Numbered from the stretch's first letter, positions 1 through 8,626 are shown. The stretch is 64,000 nucleotides of DNA from Streptomyces griseoaurantiacus (GCA_014656015.1 BNBP01000010.1:1-64000), one strand, 5' to 3'. The notes: generated by a model from the letters alone, not told the origin. Made by a program: numbers and translations.

Positions 1-120
1 ACCGGGCCACCGGGCCACCGGGCCACCGGGCCACCGGGCCACCGGGCCACCGGGCCACCGGGCCACCGGGCCACCGGGCCACCGGGCCACCGGGCCACCG
101 GGCCACCGGGCCACCGGGCT
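1..120. repeat. Octamer tandem repeat, 15 copies of ACCGGGCC
   Basis: The first 120 bases are 15 head-to-tail copies of an 8-bp unit (ACCGGGCC). The only change is C to T in the last base of the final copy. The array starts at the window edge and may continue to the left. It lies about 100 bp beyond the stop of the minus-strand DUF2567 gene, so it is probably intergenic. The 8-bp period is not a multiple of three, so copy-number change would shift any reading frame. Function unknown. Confidence 0.95.
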
Positions 121-126
121 GAGTCT

Positions 127-153
127 CTCCCGGCGGGAGGCCGGGACACCGGC
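127..153 (-). terminator. Possible terminator hairpins downstream of DUF2567 gene
   Basis: Two short GC-rich inverted repeats follow one another (CTCCCG/CGGGAG and GGCCGG/CCGGCC), about 70 bp past the minus-strand stop. There is no T-run, so this is only a weak terminator candidate. Confidence 0.3.
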
Positions 154-222
154 CGGGGCCGTGTGCCTCCGCCCCCGCCTCCCCGCTTGCCCCCGCTGTC
201 CCACTGGCGCGCTTGCCCGCCG

Positions 223-930
223 CTATCCCACCGGCGGCAGCTGCGCCGGTTCCGGGTCCCTCGGGCCGAACAGGGCCGTGAGGCCCAGGTGGACCACCAG
301 CGCCGCCACGGACCAGGCGAGGAGCGCCCCCTTCGCGCCGAGCTTCAGCGGGGCAGAGAACGTCACGCCCTTGCCGACGCTCTTGGCGTGGGCGATCACG
401 TCCCCGGAGGGACCCAGCCAGATCCCCACCCGCCAGGCGAGCAGCGAACCGAGCAGCCCGCCCACGGCGAGCGCCACGACCAGCGGCACCCCGCCCTGCC
501 GCCGCACGAGGAACACCGCCAGCGCGGTCACCGCCCCGAACGCCAGCGCGAGCAGCGTGAACGTCCCGTCGACGCCGATCGCCTGCTCCCCCTCGCTGTC
601 CTTGAGATAGACGACCCAGTTCTTGCCGGCCACGTCACCGACCAGCGGCACCTGCGGCGCCAGCCACCACCACAGCACCCCGAGCAGCGCTCCCGTCACC
701 GCCACGCCCAGCGCGAGGAGTGCCGCCTCCCGTACTTCGGTCTTCATGCCGGGTCCGTCCTGTCCGTACGGCACGCCGGGGGCGCCGTTCACCGCCGCGC
801 CGTCGAAGCCCCGCCACGACTCGTGGGCGGACTCGGGCGCCACGGGGGCGGAGGGGGCGGGGGCCTGCTGTCCGGCCTGGTCGCGACGGGACGGTTCCTG
901 CGGGGGCGGAGGAGTCAACGGAGCGGTCAC
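223..930 (-). CDS. DUF2567 family membrane protein
   Basis: This 235-residue protein has a Pro/Ala/Gln-rich cytoplasmic N-terminus of about 70 residues. About four hydrophobic segments follow (one with LGVLWWWLAP), and the C-terminus is short. The pattern fits the DUF2567 family of actinobacterial membrane proteins, whose function is not known. I chose the GTG at 930 (protein starts VTAPLTPPPP) because the upstream frame reads into the C-terminus of the ABC permease gene. The SD is weak (ACAGG). The gene lies 34 bp after the ABC permease stop on the same strand and may be co-transcribed with the exporter. Family assignment is from general resemblance. Confidence 0.75.
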   Translation of the reverse strand: MTAPLTPPPPQEPSRRDQAGQQAPAPSAPVAPESAHESWRGFDGAAVNGAPGVPYGQDGPGMKTEVREAALLALGVAVTGALLGVLWWWLAPQVPLVGDVAGKNWVVYLKDSEGEQAIGVDGTFTLLALAFGAVTALAVFLVRRQGGVPLVVALAVGGLLGSLLAWRVGIWLGPSGDVIAHAKSVGKGVTFSAPLKLGAKGALLAWSVAALVVHLGLTALFGPRDPEPAQLPPVG

Positions 931-964
931 CCTGTCATCGTGCCAGTCGAATCGGTCGGTCGCG

Positions 965-1789
965 TCACCGGACGGCCGCGCGCCGGTACGCCCAGGTCGC
1001 CACGGCCAGCGAGGCGAGCCCGACGCCCGCGCACACGGCGAGGTCGACGAGGACGTGCGTCCAGTCCGGGTGTCCCCCGAACGTCCGCGCGAACGCCTCC
1101 ACACCGTACGTGGAGGGCAGCAGGTCGCGCGCGAGGCGGACGACTTCCGGCAGCCGGCCGGCCGGGAGCACCCCGAGCAGGAGCGCCGCCGACATGCCGA
1201 GCTGCCCGAGGAGGGTGGCCAGTTCGGGCCGCGGGGCGAGCAGCCCGAGGGCGGCGCCGAGCCCGGACAGCGCGGCGCCGGCCAGCGGGATCACCGCGGC
1301 GAGGATCCACAGGTGGCCGAGCGGCAGGCCGAAGAGCAGACATCCGGACACGGCGGTGACGAGCGTGCCGGGCACCGTGAAGGAGGCGTACGCGCCGGCC
1401 GCGCCCAGCACCACGGCGGCGGGCGGCACCGGGAGGGTCGCGTAGTGGTCGAGGCCGCCGTCGGCCCGCAGCTGCCCGAAGTACTGCGCCAGCAGGTTGA
1501 GCGCGACGAAGGCGACGACGAGGACCGAGGATCCGGCGACCACCGCGCGCGCCCCGGCCTCGTCGTCCACGACCCCGCGCATGAGGATCATGATGCCGAT
1601 CGACTGGAACGTCGCCACGAACAGCAGCGGGATGCGCGCCACCCGGGCCCGGGAGAGCTGCGCCTTGTACACGGCGGCGAGCGCGGGCCACAGCCGGGCG
1701 CGCGGCCCGAGGGCGACGGCCTCCCGGCCGGTGTCCGGGGCGGCCCCGGGGCCGGCGGGCAGGGTTCCGGCGGGTGCGGCACTCGCCAC
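965..1789 (-). CDS. ABC exporter permease (ABC-2 type)
   Basis: Integral membrane subunit of an ABC-2 type exporter; substrate unknown. The 274-residue protein has about six hydrophobic segments, for example around IPLLFVATFQSIGIM and LWILAAVIPLAGAALSG. The GTG at 1789 (protein starts VASAAPAG) is preferred because AAGGAG lies 6 nt upstream. An in-frame GTG at 1876 would add 29 residues and sit 17 nt from the ATPase stop, but has a poorer SD. The partner ATPase gene lies immediately upstream on the same strand, so both subunits are probably made from one transcript. ABC-2 pairs of this type often export drugs, lipids or polysaccharides; nothing here picks one. Confidence 0.85.
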   Translation of the reverse strand: MASAAPAGTLPAGPGAAPDTGREAVALGPRARLWPALAAVYKAQLSRARVARIPLLFVATFQSIGIMILMRGVVDDEAGARAVVAGSSVLVVAFVALNLLAQYFGQLRADGGLDHYATLPVPPAAVVLGAAGAYASFTVPGTLVTAVSGCLLFGLPLGHLWILAAVIPLAGAALSGLGAALGLLAPRPELATLLGQLGMSAALLLGVLPAGRLPEVVRLARDLLPSTYGVEAFARTFGGHPDWTHVLVDLAVCAGVGLASLAVATWAYRRAAVR

Positions 1790-1893
1790 GCGCTGCTCCT
1801 TCTCGCTTCGGCGGTCGTTGCGCGGGGGCCGTTCGTACCGTGCGGACCGCACGGACGCCGTCTCCCGCGTGCTCACCGCCGCATCGGCCCGCC

Positions 1894-2907
1894 TCACGCC
1901 TTCACCAGCCCCTGGGCGTCCCCGCCGAGGGCGAGGTACACGTCCTCCAGGCTGGGTGTGGCGAGGGTGAAGTCGTCCAGGGCGGCGAAGGCGGCGCCTC
2001 CGGTGACGGTGGAGACGACGGCCCGGGCCTCCTCGGGGGCGAGCCGCAGCGTCCAGCGGCGCCCGGACTCGGTGGCGCGGCCGTGCAGGGCGGCGACCTC
2101 GGGCACCTCGAGGGGCGGGCGGTCGCGCCAGACGAGGTCCACGCGCACCTCGCCGGCCACCTCGGCCTTGAGCCCGGCGGGCGTGTCGCAGGCGACGACG
2201 CGGCCGCGGTGCAGGACCGCGACCCGGTCGAGGACGGTCTCGGCCTCGATGACGTTGTGGGTGACCAGCAGCACGGTGGTGCCGTGTTCCGCGCGGCGCC
2301 GGTCCACGGCGGCCCACACCGCGCGCCGGGCGACCGGGTCCATGCCGGTGGTGGGTTCGTCGAGCACGAGCAGCGGGCGCTCGCCGACGAGGGCGGCGGC
2401 GAAGCAGGCGAGGCGGCGCTGGCCGCCGGAGAGCTTCTTCAGGGGGCGCGCGGCCAGCGGGGCGAGGCCGAGTTCCTCGAGGACGGCGTCCCGTTCCGCG
2501 CGGGCCCGGCGCAGGTCGAGTCCGCGCAGCCGGCCGGTCGTCTCGGCGGCCAGGGAGACGGTCAGCTCGTCGAGGGCGGTGGACTGCTGGCCGAGGTAGG
2601 CGAGGATGCGGGAGGCTCGCTCGGGGTGCCGCACGATGTCGTGGCCGAGGATGTCGACGCTGCCGCGGTCGGGGCGCATGAGGCCGGTGAGCTGGCGGAC
2701 GAGGGTGGACTTGCCGGCTCCGTTCGGGCCGAGCAGCCCGAAGATCTCGCCGCGGCCGACGTCGAGGCACACGTCGTCGGTGGCACGGATCTCGGGGGTC
2801 GCGGCGGTTCCGCGGCGGGCGCGGACCGCGGGGTAGCTCTTGGTCAGCCCGCGTACGCGTACGACGTCGCCCTGCTGCCGGGCCGACGGTGCGATGCGCG
2901 TGTTCAC
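1894..2907 (-). CDS. ABC exporter ATP-binding protein
   Basis: Nucleotide-binding subunit that powers the permease encoded next to it. The 337-residue protein has the full ATPase set: Walker A (GPNGAGKST), signature (LSGGQRR), Walker B (LLVLDEPTTG) and the H-loop (VTHN). A C-terminal extension of about 100 residues follows, typical of DrrA/CcmA-like drug or lipid exporters. The GTG at 2907 is chosen (protein starts VNTRIAP) because the ATPase fold begins about 15 residues later; an ATG at 3033 would add 42 low-quality residues. No SD is seen. A TACTCT hexamer ends 8 nt before the GTG, which suggests a leaderless transcript (inference). Confidence 0.9.
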   Translation of the reverse strand: MNTRIAPSARQQGDVVRVRGLTKSYPAVRARRGTAATPEIRATDDVCLDVGRGEIFGLLGPNGAGKSTLVRQLTGLMRPDRGSVDILGHDIVRHPERASRILAYLGQQSTALDELTVSLAAETTGRLRGLDLRRARAERDAVLEELGLAPLAARPLKKLSGGQRRLACFAAALVGERPLLVLDEPTTGMDPVARRAVWAAVDRRRAEHGTTVLLVTHNVIEAETVLDRVAVLHRGRVVACDTPAGLKAEVAGEVRVDLVWRDRPPLEVPEVAALHGRATESGRRWTLRLAPEEARAVVSTVTGGAAFAALDDFTLATPSLEDVYLALGGDAQGLVKA

Positions 2908-2915
2908 AAGGGACG

Positions 2916-2921
2916 AGAGTA
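2916..2921 (-). promoter_or_regulatory. Putative leaderless -10 box of ABC operon (TACTCT)
   Basis: On the minus strand TACTCT ends 8 nt before the GTG of the ATPase gene, which has no SD. This matches the TAnnnT spacing seen at several other starts in this window. No clear -35 element. Confidence 0.4.
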
Positions 2922-3085
2922 CGGGGTATCGCCGACAAACCCGCGTCCGGGTGGGCCCCGGAGGGGATTTCGCCACGGCCCTCCCCCGCCCTTTCGCCGC
3001 TCCTCGTCCTCGCGCCCGCCACTCGCCCCTCACCGCCCCGTGCGTTCCGGGTGCCCGGCGCTCGCGGCGCCCGGGAGCGTGCCGG

Positions 3086-4297
3086 CTACTCCCCCGCCGG
3101 GACGCGTTCCGTGGCGGTCCTGGCGTCGATCTCCCGCCAGAACCCCGCCCGGATCGCGTAGCGGTCCTGTTCGTCGATCTGGTCGTCCTTGTGGGCGAGG
3201 AGGCCGAAGCGTGCCGCGTACCGCAGCAGCTCGCCGTCGATGCGGTGGGGCACCCGCGGGTACATGCCGGAGATCTTCTGGAGGTGGACTTGGTCGGTCA
3301 GGCGCTCCGCCCACCTTCGGGCGAACACCTGTCCGACCTCGAGCGGGTCGCCGCCGACCGCGGTGATGTCCTCCTCGCGGTCGGCCCAGCGCTGTTCGGC
3401 GCTGGTGAGCTGCGCGAGCGTCGGCAGGGAGGCGGCCTCCGGGGACTCCGCCCCGGGCCGGTCCACCCAGCCCTTGTCGGAGGACCACCGCAGCGTCGCC
3501 GAGGGCGGCGGGGACACCGGCTGCGGGCCGGGAGCCCGCAGGGCGGCCAGGTCCTTCGGGGTGGGGACGCCCTTGTGGGGGTGCCCGCGTTCCGCCGAGC
3601 CGTTGCGCGGTTCGGCGGCCTGCTCGTGGCGCGGCTGCTCGGCCGGGCGCTCGGGCCCGGCGGAGAGCGAGGACTCCGGCAGCGGGGCGGAGAGGATCGC
3701 GGCGATCTCGGGCCGGGGCAGATGGGGAGGCGCGCAGGTGCCGCCGTACTCCTTGGCGCGGACGGCCCGGGTGATCCAGGCGCGGTCGAGGACCCGGCGT
3801 TCGTCGGCCTCGGCGACGAGGTCCTCGGACTGGTTGTAGTCGCCGTCGGCGGCCTGCACCGCCCACAGGTGGACGGCGACGCCGTGCTCCTTGGCGGCCA
3901 TCATGCCCGGGAGCAGATCGCCGTCCCCGGTGATCAGGACCACGTCGGAGCAGGCCCGGTTGCGGGCGAGTTCGGTCAGTTCGGCGTGCATGGCGGCGTC
4001 GACGCCCTTCTGCGCCCACCGCCCGTCACTGCGGGTCAGGGCGCCGAGGCGCACCGTGACCCGGGGCATCACGCGCAGCCGGCGGTGCTCGGGCTGGGGT
4101 ACGCGGTCGGGGGCGCCGTCGAACCAGTAGATGCGCAGCAGGGGCTGCCGGGTGTCGGACTCGGCGCGTTCGCGCAGGCCCTGGATGAGGGCGGCGTGGT
4201 CGACGGTGATGCGGGAGCGGGAGGGTTCACCGGCGAGGAGGCTGGCGGCGGCCCCGAGCAGGTATCCGGCGTCCACCAGGACGATGCAGCGGTCCAC
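3086..4297 (-). CDS. NYN domain protein (PIN-like putative RNase)
   Basis: The 403-residue protein begins with a NYN/LabA-type PIN-like domain. Conserved acidic residues are visible: D in CIVLVDAGYL near residue 8, D in IYWFDGAPD, D in KGVDAAMHAEL and the D pair in VLITGDGDLLPGM. They would form a metal-dependent nuclease site. A low-complexity Pro/Ser/Glu linker follows, then a helical C-terminal region of about 110 residues that may contact RNA. Target unknown. I use the GTG at 4297 because AAAGAGG lies 8 nt upstream. A second GTG sits 9 bp further out and an ATG at 4357 would add 20 residues. The gene stands alone between the ABC operon and a divergent small gene. Confidence 0.85.
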   Translation of the reverse strand: MDRCIVLVDAGYLLGAAASLLAGEPSRSRITVDHAALIQGLRERAESDTRQPLLRIYWFDGAPDRVPQPEHRRLRVMPRVTVRLGALTRSDGRWAQKGVDAAMHAELTELARNRACSDVVLITGDGDLLPGMMAAKEHGVAVHLWAVQAADGDYNQSEDLVAEADERRVLDRAWITRAVRAKEYGGTCAPPHLPRPEIAAILSAPLPESSLSAGPERPAEQPRHEQAAEPRNGSAERGHPHKGVPTPKDLAALRAPGPQPVSPPPSATLRWSSDKGWVDRPGAESPEAASLPTLAQLTSAEQRWADREEDITAVGGDPLEVGQVFARRWAERLTDQVHLQKISGMYPRVPHRIDGELLRYAARFGLLAHKDDQIDEQDRYAIRAGFWREIDARTATERVPAGE

Positions 4298-4528
4298 GCG
4301 GTCCACCTCTTTCCGGGAGGTTTGCTTCGGGCTTCCTTCGAGTCTGCCCGACGGCACGGGGGTTAACGGTCCGAACTCGATCTTCGGCGTGGCGCAGGAG
4401 CGGGTGTGCTGCCAGCCACCTTGTCACACACGGTAATTGCCCGGAATGCGTTCTTTGTATGGCTGTGTGAGTCTGATCCCGTCCACGGCCCCCAGGGCCC
4501 CCGGATCGCTTCCAGGAGGCGAATCAGC

Positions 4529-4723
4529 ATGGCCAAGAACAAGAACCAGAACCGTAAGCAGCAGAAGAACAACGGCCCGCAGAACCGCTCGGCGCAGGCC
4601 GAGCACGCCCAGGAACAGGCGCACCGGCCCGAGCGGGAGGCGCAGGCCGCCTCGATAGCCCCGGCCGATGCGGGCCCGGCCCAGCCCGGCCGCAAGCAGC
4701 GGAAGAGCTTCGGCCACAACTGA
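4529..4723 (+). CDS. Small basic hydrophilic protein, 64 aa
   Basis: This 64-residue protein is rich in Lys, Asn, Gln and Arg (starts MAKNKNQNRKQQKNN, ends RKQRKSFGHN). It has no hydrophobic segment and no cysteine. The ATG at 4529 has AGGAGG 9 nt upstream, a strong SD, and codon positions look like real Streptomyces coding sequence. A strong hairpin follows 18 nt after the stop. It resembles small conserved Streptomyces proteins of unknown function that are probably disordered and might bind nucleic acid; that last point is guesswork from charge. Confidence 0.8.
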   Translation: MAKNKNQNRKQQKNNGPQNRSAQAEHAQEQAHRPEREAQAASIAPADAGPAQPGRKQRKSFGHN

Positions 4724-4740
4724 GGCCGGGCGCACCAAGT

Positions 4741-4770
4741 AGGGGCGCATCCCGTGCGGGATGCGCCCCT
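4741..4770. terminator. Hairpin terminator after small basic protein gene
   Basis: Perfect inverted repeat with 14-bp arms (AGGGGCGCATCCCG and its complement) and a TG centre. It sits between the converging small gene and dnaE and can act on both strands. There is no strong T-run. Confidence 0.75.
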
Positions 4771-4812
4771 TGCGTGCACCTGTGCGCGACCGGCCGGCGA
4801 ACGGATCGCCGG

Positions 4813-4885
4813 CCACTCACCGCCCGGTCACCGGCCGATCACCGTCACTCACCGCCCGACCACCGGCACTCACCGGTCGAATCAG
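4813..4885. repeat. Degenerate CACTCACCG-type repeats downstream of dnaE
   Basis: Three imperfect copies of CACTCACCG followed by CCCG or GTCG, interspersed with shorter CACCG units, fill the gap between the terminator and the dnaE stop. The copies are loosely spaced at 20-30 bp. No function is evident. Confidence 0.4.
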
Positions 4886-4919
4886 CACCGGGACCTCACC
4901 CGGTGTTCACACCGGCCCC

Positions 4920-7900
4920 TCAACCCGCCAGGCAGGCCGGACCGAGCAGCACCTTGAGGTCGCCGAAGAGCGCGGGGTCCGGCTTCACCCGGTGCCGGTC
5001 CAGCCGGAGCACCGTGGTCTTGCGGGGTCCCTGGAGCTTGATCCGCACCTCGCTGTCGCCCTTGTGGTGGCTGAGGATCTCGCCGAGGCGGCTGACCATC
5101 GGCGGGGTGACCCTGGTGGCCGGGATGGTGAGCACCACGGGCGCGTTGGTGCCCGCGTTCGACAGGTCGGGCACCTGGAGCTCCATCGCGACCAGCCGGG
5201 GCACGTCCTCCCGCTTGTCGAGCCGGCCCTTGACGAACACCACGGCGTCCTCGACCAGTTGGGTCGACACGAGCTGGTACGTCGCCGGGAAGAACATGCA
5301 CTCCAGGGAGCCTGCGAGGTCCTCGACGGTGGCGATCGCCCAGGCGTTGCCCTGCTTGGTCATCTTGCGCTGGAGTCCGGAGATGATGCCGCCGATGGTG
5401 ACGACCGCGCCGTCCCCGAAGTCGCCGCCGGTGAGCTGGGCGATGCCCGCGTCGGCCTTGTCGGACAGCACGTGCTCCAGGCCGAAGAGCGGGTGGTCGG
5501 AGACGTACAGGCCGAGCATCTCCCGCTCCTGGGCGAGCAGGTAGGTCTTGTCCCACTCGTCGGGGGAGAACTCCACGTCGAGTCCGAAGCCCGGCTCGCT
5601 GGTGTCCCCCTCGCCCATGCCGCCGAAGAGGTCGAACTGGCCCTCGGCCTCCTTGCGCTTGACCGCGACCACGTTGTCGATCATCGGCTCGTACTGGGCG
5701 GTGAGCCCCTTGCGGGTGTGCCCCATCGAGTCGAAGGCGCCGGCCTTGATGAGCGACTCCGTGGTCCGCTTGTTGCAGACGACGGCCTCGACCTTGTCGA
5801 GGTAGTCCGGGAAGGAGGCGTACTTCCCCTTCGCCTTGCGGCTCCTGATGATCGAGTCGACCACGTTGGTGCCGACGTTGCGCACCGCGGAGAGGCCGAA
5901 GAGGATCACGTCGTCGCCCTGGGCGGCGAAGTTCGACTCCGACTCGTTGACGTTGGGCGGGAGCACCTTGATGCCCATGCGGCGGCACTCGTTGAGGTAG
6001 ACCGCGGACTTGTCCTTGTCGTCCTTGACCGAGGTGAGCAGCGCGGCCATGTACTCGGCCGGGTAGTTGGCCTTCAGGAAGGCGGTCCAGTACGAGACCA
6101 GGCCGTACGCGGCGGAGTGCGCCTTGTTGAAGGCGTAGCCGGCGAAGGGGACCAGCACGTCCCACAGCGCCTGGATCGCCTCGTCGCTGTAGCCGTTCTT
6201 CTTGGCGCCGGCCTGGAAGATGGTGAAGTTCTTCGCCAGTTCGTCGGGCTTCTTCTTGCCCATGACGCGGCGGAGGATGTCGGCCTCGCCGAGCGAGTAG
6301 CCGGCGATGATCTGGGCGGCCTTCTGCACCTGCTCCTGATACACGATCAGGCCGTAGGTGACGTCCAGGACCTCCTTGAGCGGCGCCTCCAGCTCGGGGT
6401 GGATCGGGGTGATCTCCTGCAGGCCGTTCTTGCGCAGCGCGTAGTTGGTGTGCGAGTCCATGCCCATGGGGCCGGGCCGGTACAGCGCGGAGACGGCGGA
6501 GATGTCCTCGAAGTTGTCGGGCTTCATCAGGCGCAGCAGGGAGCGCATGGGGCCGCCGTCGAACTGGAAGACGCCGAGGGTGTCGCCGCGCTGGAGCAGT
6601 TCGAAGGTCGTGGGGTCGTCCAGCGGCAGCGACAGCAGGTCGATGTCGCGGCCCTTGTTGGACTTCACCATCTTGACGGCGTCGTCCATGATCGTCAGGT
6701 TGCGCAGGCCCAGGAAGTCCATCTTCAGCAGGCCGAGCGACTCGCAGCTCGGGTAGTCCCACTGCGTGATGGTCACGCCGTCGGTGTGCCGGACCCAGAC
6801 GGGCACGTGCTCGGTGATGGTCTCGCTGGACATGATCACGCCGGCCGCGTGCACGCCCATCTGCCGGACCAGGCCCTCGACGCCCTTGGCGGTGTCGATG
6901 ACCTTCTTCACGTCCGGCTCGTTCTCGTACATCCCGCGGACCTCGCCGGCCTCGCTGTAGCGGGGGTGCGTGGGGTCGGTGATGCCGTTGAGGTCGATGC
7001 CCTTGCCGAGGACGTCGGCGGGCATCGCCTTGGTGATGCGGTCGCCCATCGCGTACGGGTAGCCGAGGACGCGTGCGGAGTCCTTGATGGCGTTCTTGGC
7101 CTTGATCTTGCCGTAGGTGCCGATCATGGCGACCTTGTCGGCGCCGTACTTCTCCGTGACGTACCGGATCACCTCGACGCGCCTGCGCTCGTCGAAGTCG
7201 ATGTCGACGTCGGGCATGGAGACGCGCTCGGGGTTGAGGAACCGCTCGAAGATCAGACCGTGCGGGATCGGGTCGAGGTCGGTGATGCCCATGGCGTAGG
7301 CGACGATCGAGCCGGCCGCGGAGCCACGGCCGGGGCCCACCGCGATGCCGTTGTTCTTGGCCCACATGATGAAGTCGGCGACCACGAGGAAGTAGCCCGG
7401 GAACCCCATCTGGATGATGACGTCCATCTCGTACTCGACCTGCTTCTGGCGGTCCTCGGGGATGCCGCCGGGGAAGCGGCGCTCCATGCCGCGGCGCACC
7501 TCCTCCTTGAACCAGGTGACCTCGGTGTAGCCCTCGGGGATGTCGAACTTCGGCATCAGGTCGCGCTTCTCGAACATGCCCGTGGTGTCGATCTGCTCGG
7601 CCACCAGGAGGGTGTTGCGGCAGCCCTCCTGCCAGGCGTCCGAGGAGTCGATGGCGTACATCTCGTCCGCGGACTTCAGGTAGTAGCCGGTGCCGTCGAA
7701 CTTGAAGCGGTCGGGGTCCGAGAGGTTCTTGCCGGTCTGGATGCACAGCAGTGCGTCGTGGGCGCTCGCCTCGTGCGCGTACGTGTAGTGCGAGTCGTTG
7801 GTGACCAGGGGCGGGATGCCGAGCTTCTTGCCGATCTCCAGCAGGCCCTCGCGGACCCGGTGCTCGATGTCGATGCCGTGGTCCATCAGCTCCAGGAAGT

Positions 7901-8459
7901 AGCGGTCCTTGCCGAAGATGTCCTGGTAGTCGGCGGCCGACTTCAGGGCCTCGTCGAACTGGCCGAGACGCAGCCTGGTCTGCAGCTCGCCCGAGGGGCA
8001 GCCGGTGGAGGCGATGAGCCCCTCGGACCACTGGGAGATGGTCTCCTTGTCCATGCGGGGCCACTTCTGCAGCCAGCCCTCGGCGTAGGCGTCGGAGGAC
8101 AGGCGGAAAAGGTTGTGCAACCCGCCCGCGTCGGCCGCCCAGATCGTCTTGTGGGTGTAACCACCCGAACCGGACACGTCGTCCCGCTTCTGGTGCGGCT
8201 GACCCCAGCGGATCTTGCGCTTGTTGCGCCGGGACTCGGGGGCGACGTACGCCTCGATGCCGATGATCGGCGTGACCCCCGCCTTCTTCGCCGAGTGGAA
8301 GAAGTCGTAGGCCCCGTGCAGGTTGCCGTGGTCGGACATGGCGATGTGCGTCATGCCCATCTCGTTGCACGCGTCGAACATGTCCTTCAGCCGCGCGGCA
8401 CCGTCCAGCATCGAGTACTGGGTGTGGACGTGCAGGTGCGTGAACGGCTTGTTCGACAC
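4920..8459 (-). CDS. dnaE: DNA polymerase III alpha subunit
   Basis: Catalytic subunit of the replicative DNA polymerase. The 1179-residue length matches actinobacterial DnaE1. It begins with a PHP domain (HLHVHTQYSMLDG, residues 8-20; the His and Asp residues fit metal binding, so a proofreading-type PHP nuclease is plausible). The polymerase active site follows, with PDVDIDFDERR near residue 418 and LLKMDFLGL near 578, which carry the three catalytic aspartates. The fingers region has YQEQVQKAAQ and the YSLGEAD/RRVMGKKK stretch. A C-terminal OB-fold and tail come last. The GTG at 8459 is firm: AGGGAGG lies 6-7 nt upstream and the PHP motif starts at once. It diverges from the DUF2252 gene across a 327-bp gap. 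Confidence 0.97.
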   Translation of the reverse strand: MSNKPFTHLHVHTQYSMLDGAARLKDMFDACNEMGMTHIAMSDHGNLHGAYDFFHSAKKAGVTPIIGIEAYVAPESRRNKRKIRWGQPHQKRDDVSGSGGYTHKTIWAADAGGLHNLFRLSSDAYAEGWLQKWPRMDKETISQWSEGLIASTGCPSGELQTRLRLGQFDEALKSAADYQDIFGKDRYFLELMDHGIDIEHRVREGLLEIGKKLGIPPLVTNDSHYTYAHEASAHDALLCIQTGKNLSDPDRFKFDGTGYYLKSADEMYAIDSSDAWQEGCRNTLLVAEQIDTTGMFEKRDLMPKFDIPEGYTEVTWFKEEVRRGMERRFPGGIPEDRQKQVEYEMDVIIQMGFPGYFLVVADFIMWAKNNGIAVGPGRGSAAGSIVAYAMGITDLDPIPHGLIFERFLNPERVSMPDVDIDFDERRRVEVIRYVTEKYGADKVAMIGTYGKIKAKNAIKDSARVLGYPYAMGDRITKAMPADVLGKGIDLNGITDPTHPRYSEAGEVRGMYENEPDVKKVIDTAKGVEGLVRQMGVHAAGVIMSSETITEHVPVWVRHTDGVTITQWDYPSCESLGLLKMDFLGLRNLTIMDDAVKMVKSNKGRDIDLLSLPLDDPTTFELLQRGDTLGVFQFDGGPMRSLLRLMKPDNFEDISAVSALYRPGPMGMDSHTNYALRKNGLQEITPIHPELEAPLKEVLDVTYGLIVYQEQVQKAAQIIAGYSLGEADILRRVMGKKKPDELAKNFTIFQAGAKKNGYSDEAIQALWDVLVPFAGYAFNKAHSAAYGLVSYWTAFLKANYPAEYMAALLTSVKDDKDKSAVYLNECRRMGIKVLPPNVNESESNFAAQGDDVILFGLSAVRNVGTNVVDSIIRSRKAKGKYASFPDYLDKVEAVVCNKRTTESLIKAGAFDSMGHTRKGLTAQYEPMIDNVVAVKRKEAEGQFDLFGGMGEGDTSEPGFGLDVEFSPDEWDKTYLLAQEREMLGLYVSDHPLFGLEHVLSDKADAGIAQLTGGDFGDGAVVTIGGIISGLQRKMTKQGNAWAIATVEDLAGSLECMFFPATYQLVSTQLVEDAVVFVKGRLDKREDVPRLVAMELQVPDLSNAGTNAPVVLTIPATRVTPPMVSRLGEILSHHKGDSEVRIKLQGPRKTTVLRLDRHRVKPDPALFGDLKVLLGPACLAG

Positions 8460-8496
8460 GTTCGGCCTCCCTGGGCAGAAGCGGGCGACGGGCTGG

Positions 8497-8507
8497 CGGA
8501 CAGTCCG
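8497..8507. promoter_or_regulatory. Palindrome CGGACAGTCCG, copy 1
   Basis: An 11-bp perfect palindrome with a single central base. It lies 37 bp upstream of the dnaE start and just downstream of a possible minus-strand -10 box (TAGACT, 8522-8527). An identical copy occurs at 8583-8593. Possible operator half of a pair. Confidence 0.45.
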
Positions 8508-8582
8508 GGGGTCAGCGTCGAAGTCTATGCCCCGGCACCGACACCGGCGGGCCCCCTCCGCGTACCTTCGGGCGGGGGTACG

Positions 8583-8593
8583 CGGACAGTCCG
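8583..8593. promoter_or_regulatory. Palindrome CGGACAGTCCG, copy 2
   Basis: Second identical 11-bp palindrome, offset by 86 bp from copy 1, in the divergent dnaE/DUF2252 gap. A perfect 12-bp hairpin follows at 8599. Confidence 0.45.
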
Positions 8594-8598
8594 CCGGT

Positions 8599-8626
8599 CC
8601 CCGGCCCCGCGTGTGCGGGGCCGGGG
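8599..8626. other. Perfect 12-bp hairpin in divergent dnaE/DUF2252 gap
   Basis: Arms CCCCGGCCCCGC and GCGGGGCCGGGG with a GTGT loop. It lies in the 327-bp gene-free stretch 8460-8786. The rest of that stretch holds the two CGGACAGTCCG palindromes, a possible dnaE -10 box and GC-rich sequence without a convincing ORF. Both flanking genes run away from this point, so a terminator would be odd here; it may be an operator or a leader structure of the DUF2252 gene. Confidence 0.55.

Noticed and set aside
1..120. CRISPR-like array
   Set aside because: The unit is 8 bp with no spacers, and there are no cas genes.
4761..8500. A very long plus-strand open frame opposite dnaE (and similar ones opposite ileS and murF/ftsW)
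   Set aside because: The minus-strand (or plus-strand) genes have clear domains, SDs and codon bias. The antisense frames are Val/Gly/His/Arg-rich, have no motif and are open only because stop codons are rare in GC-rich DNA.
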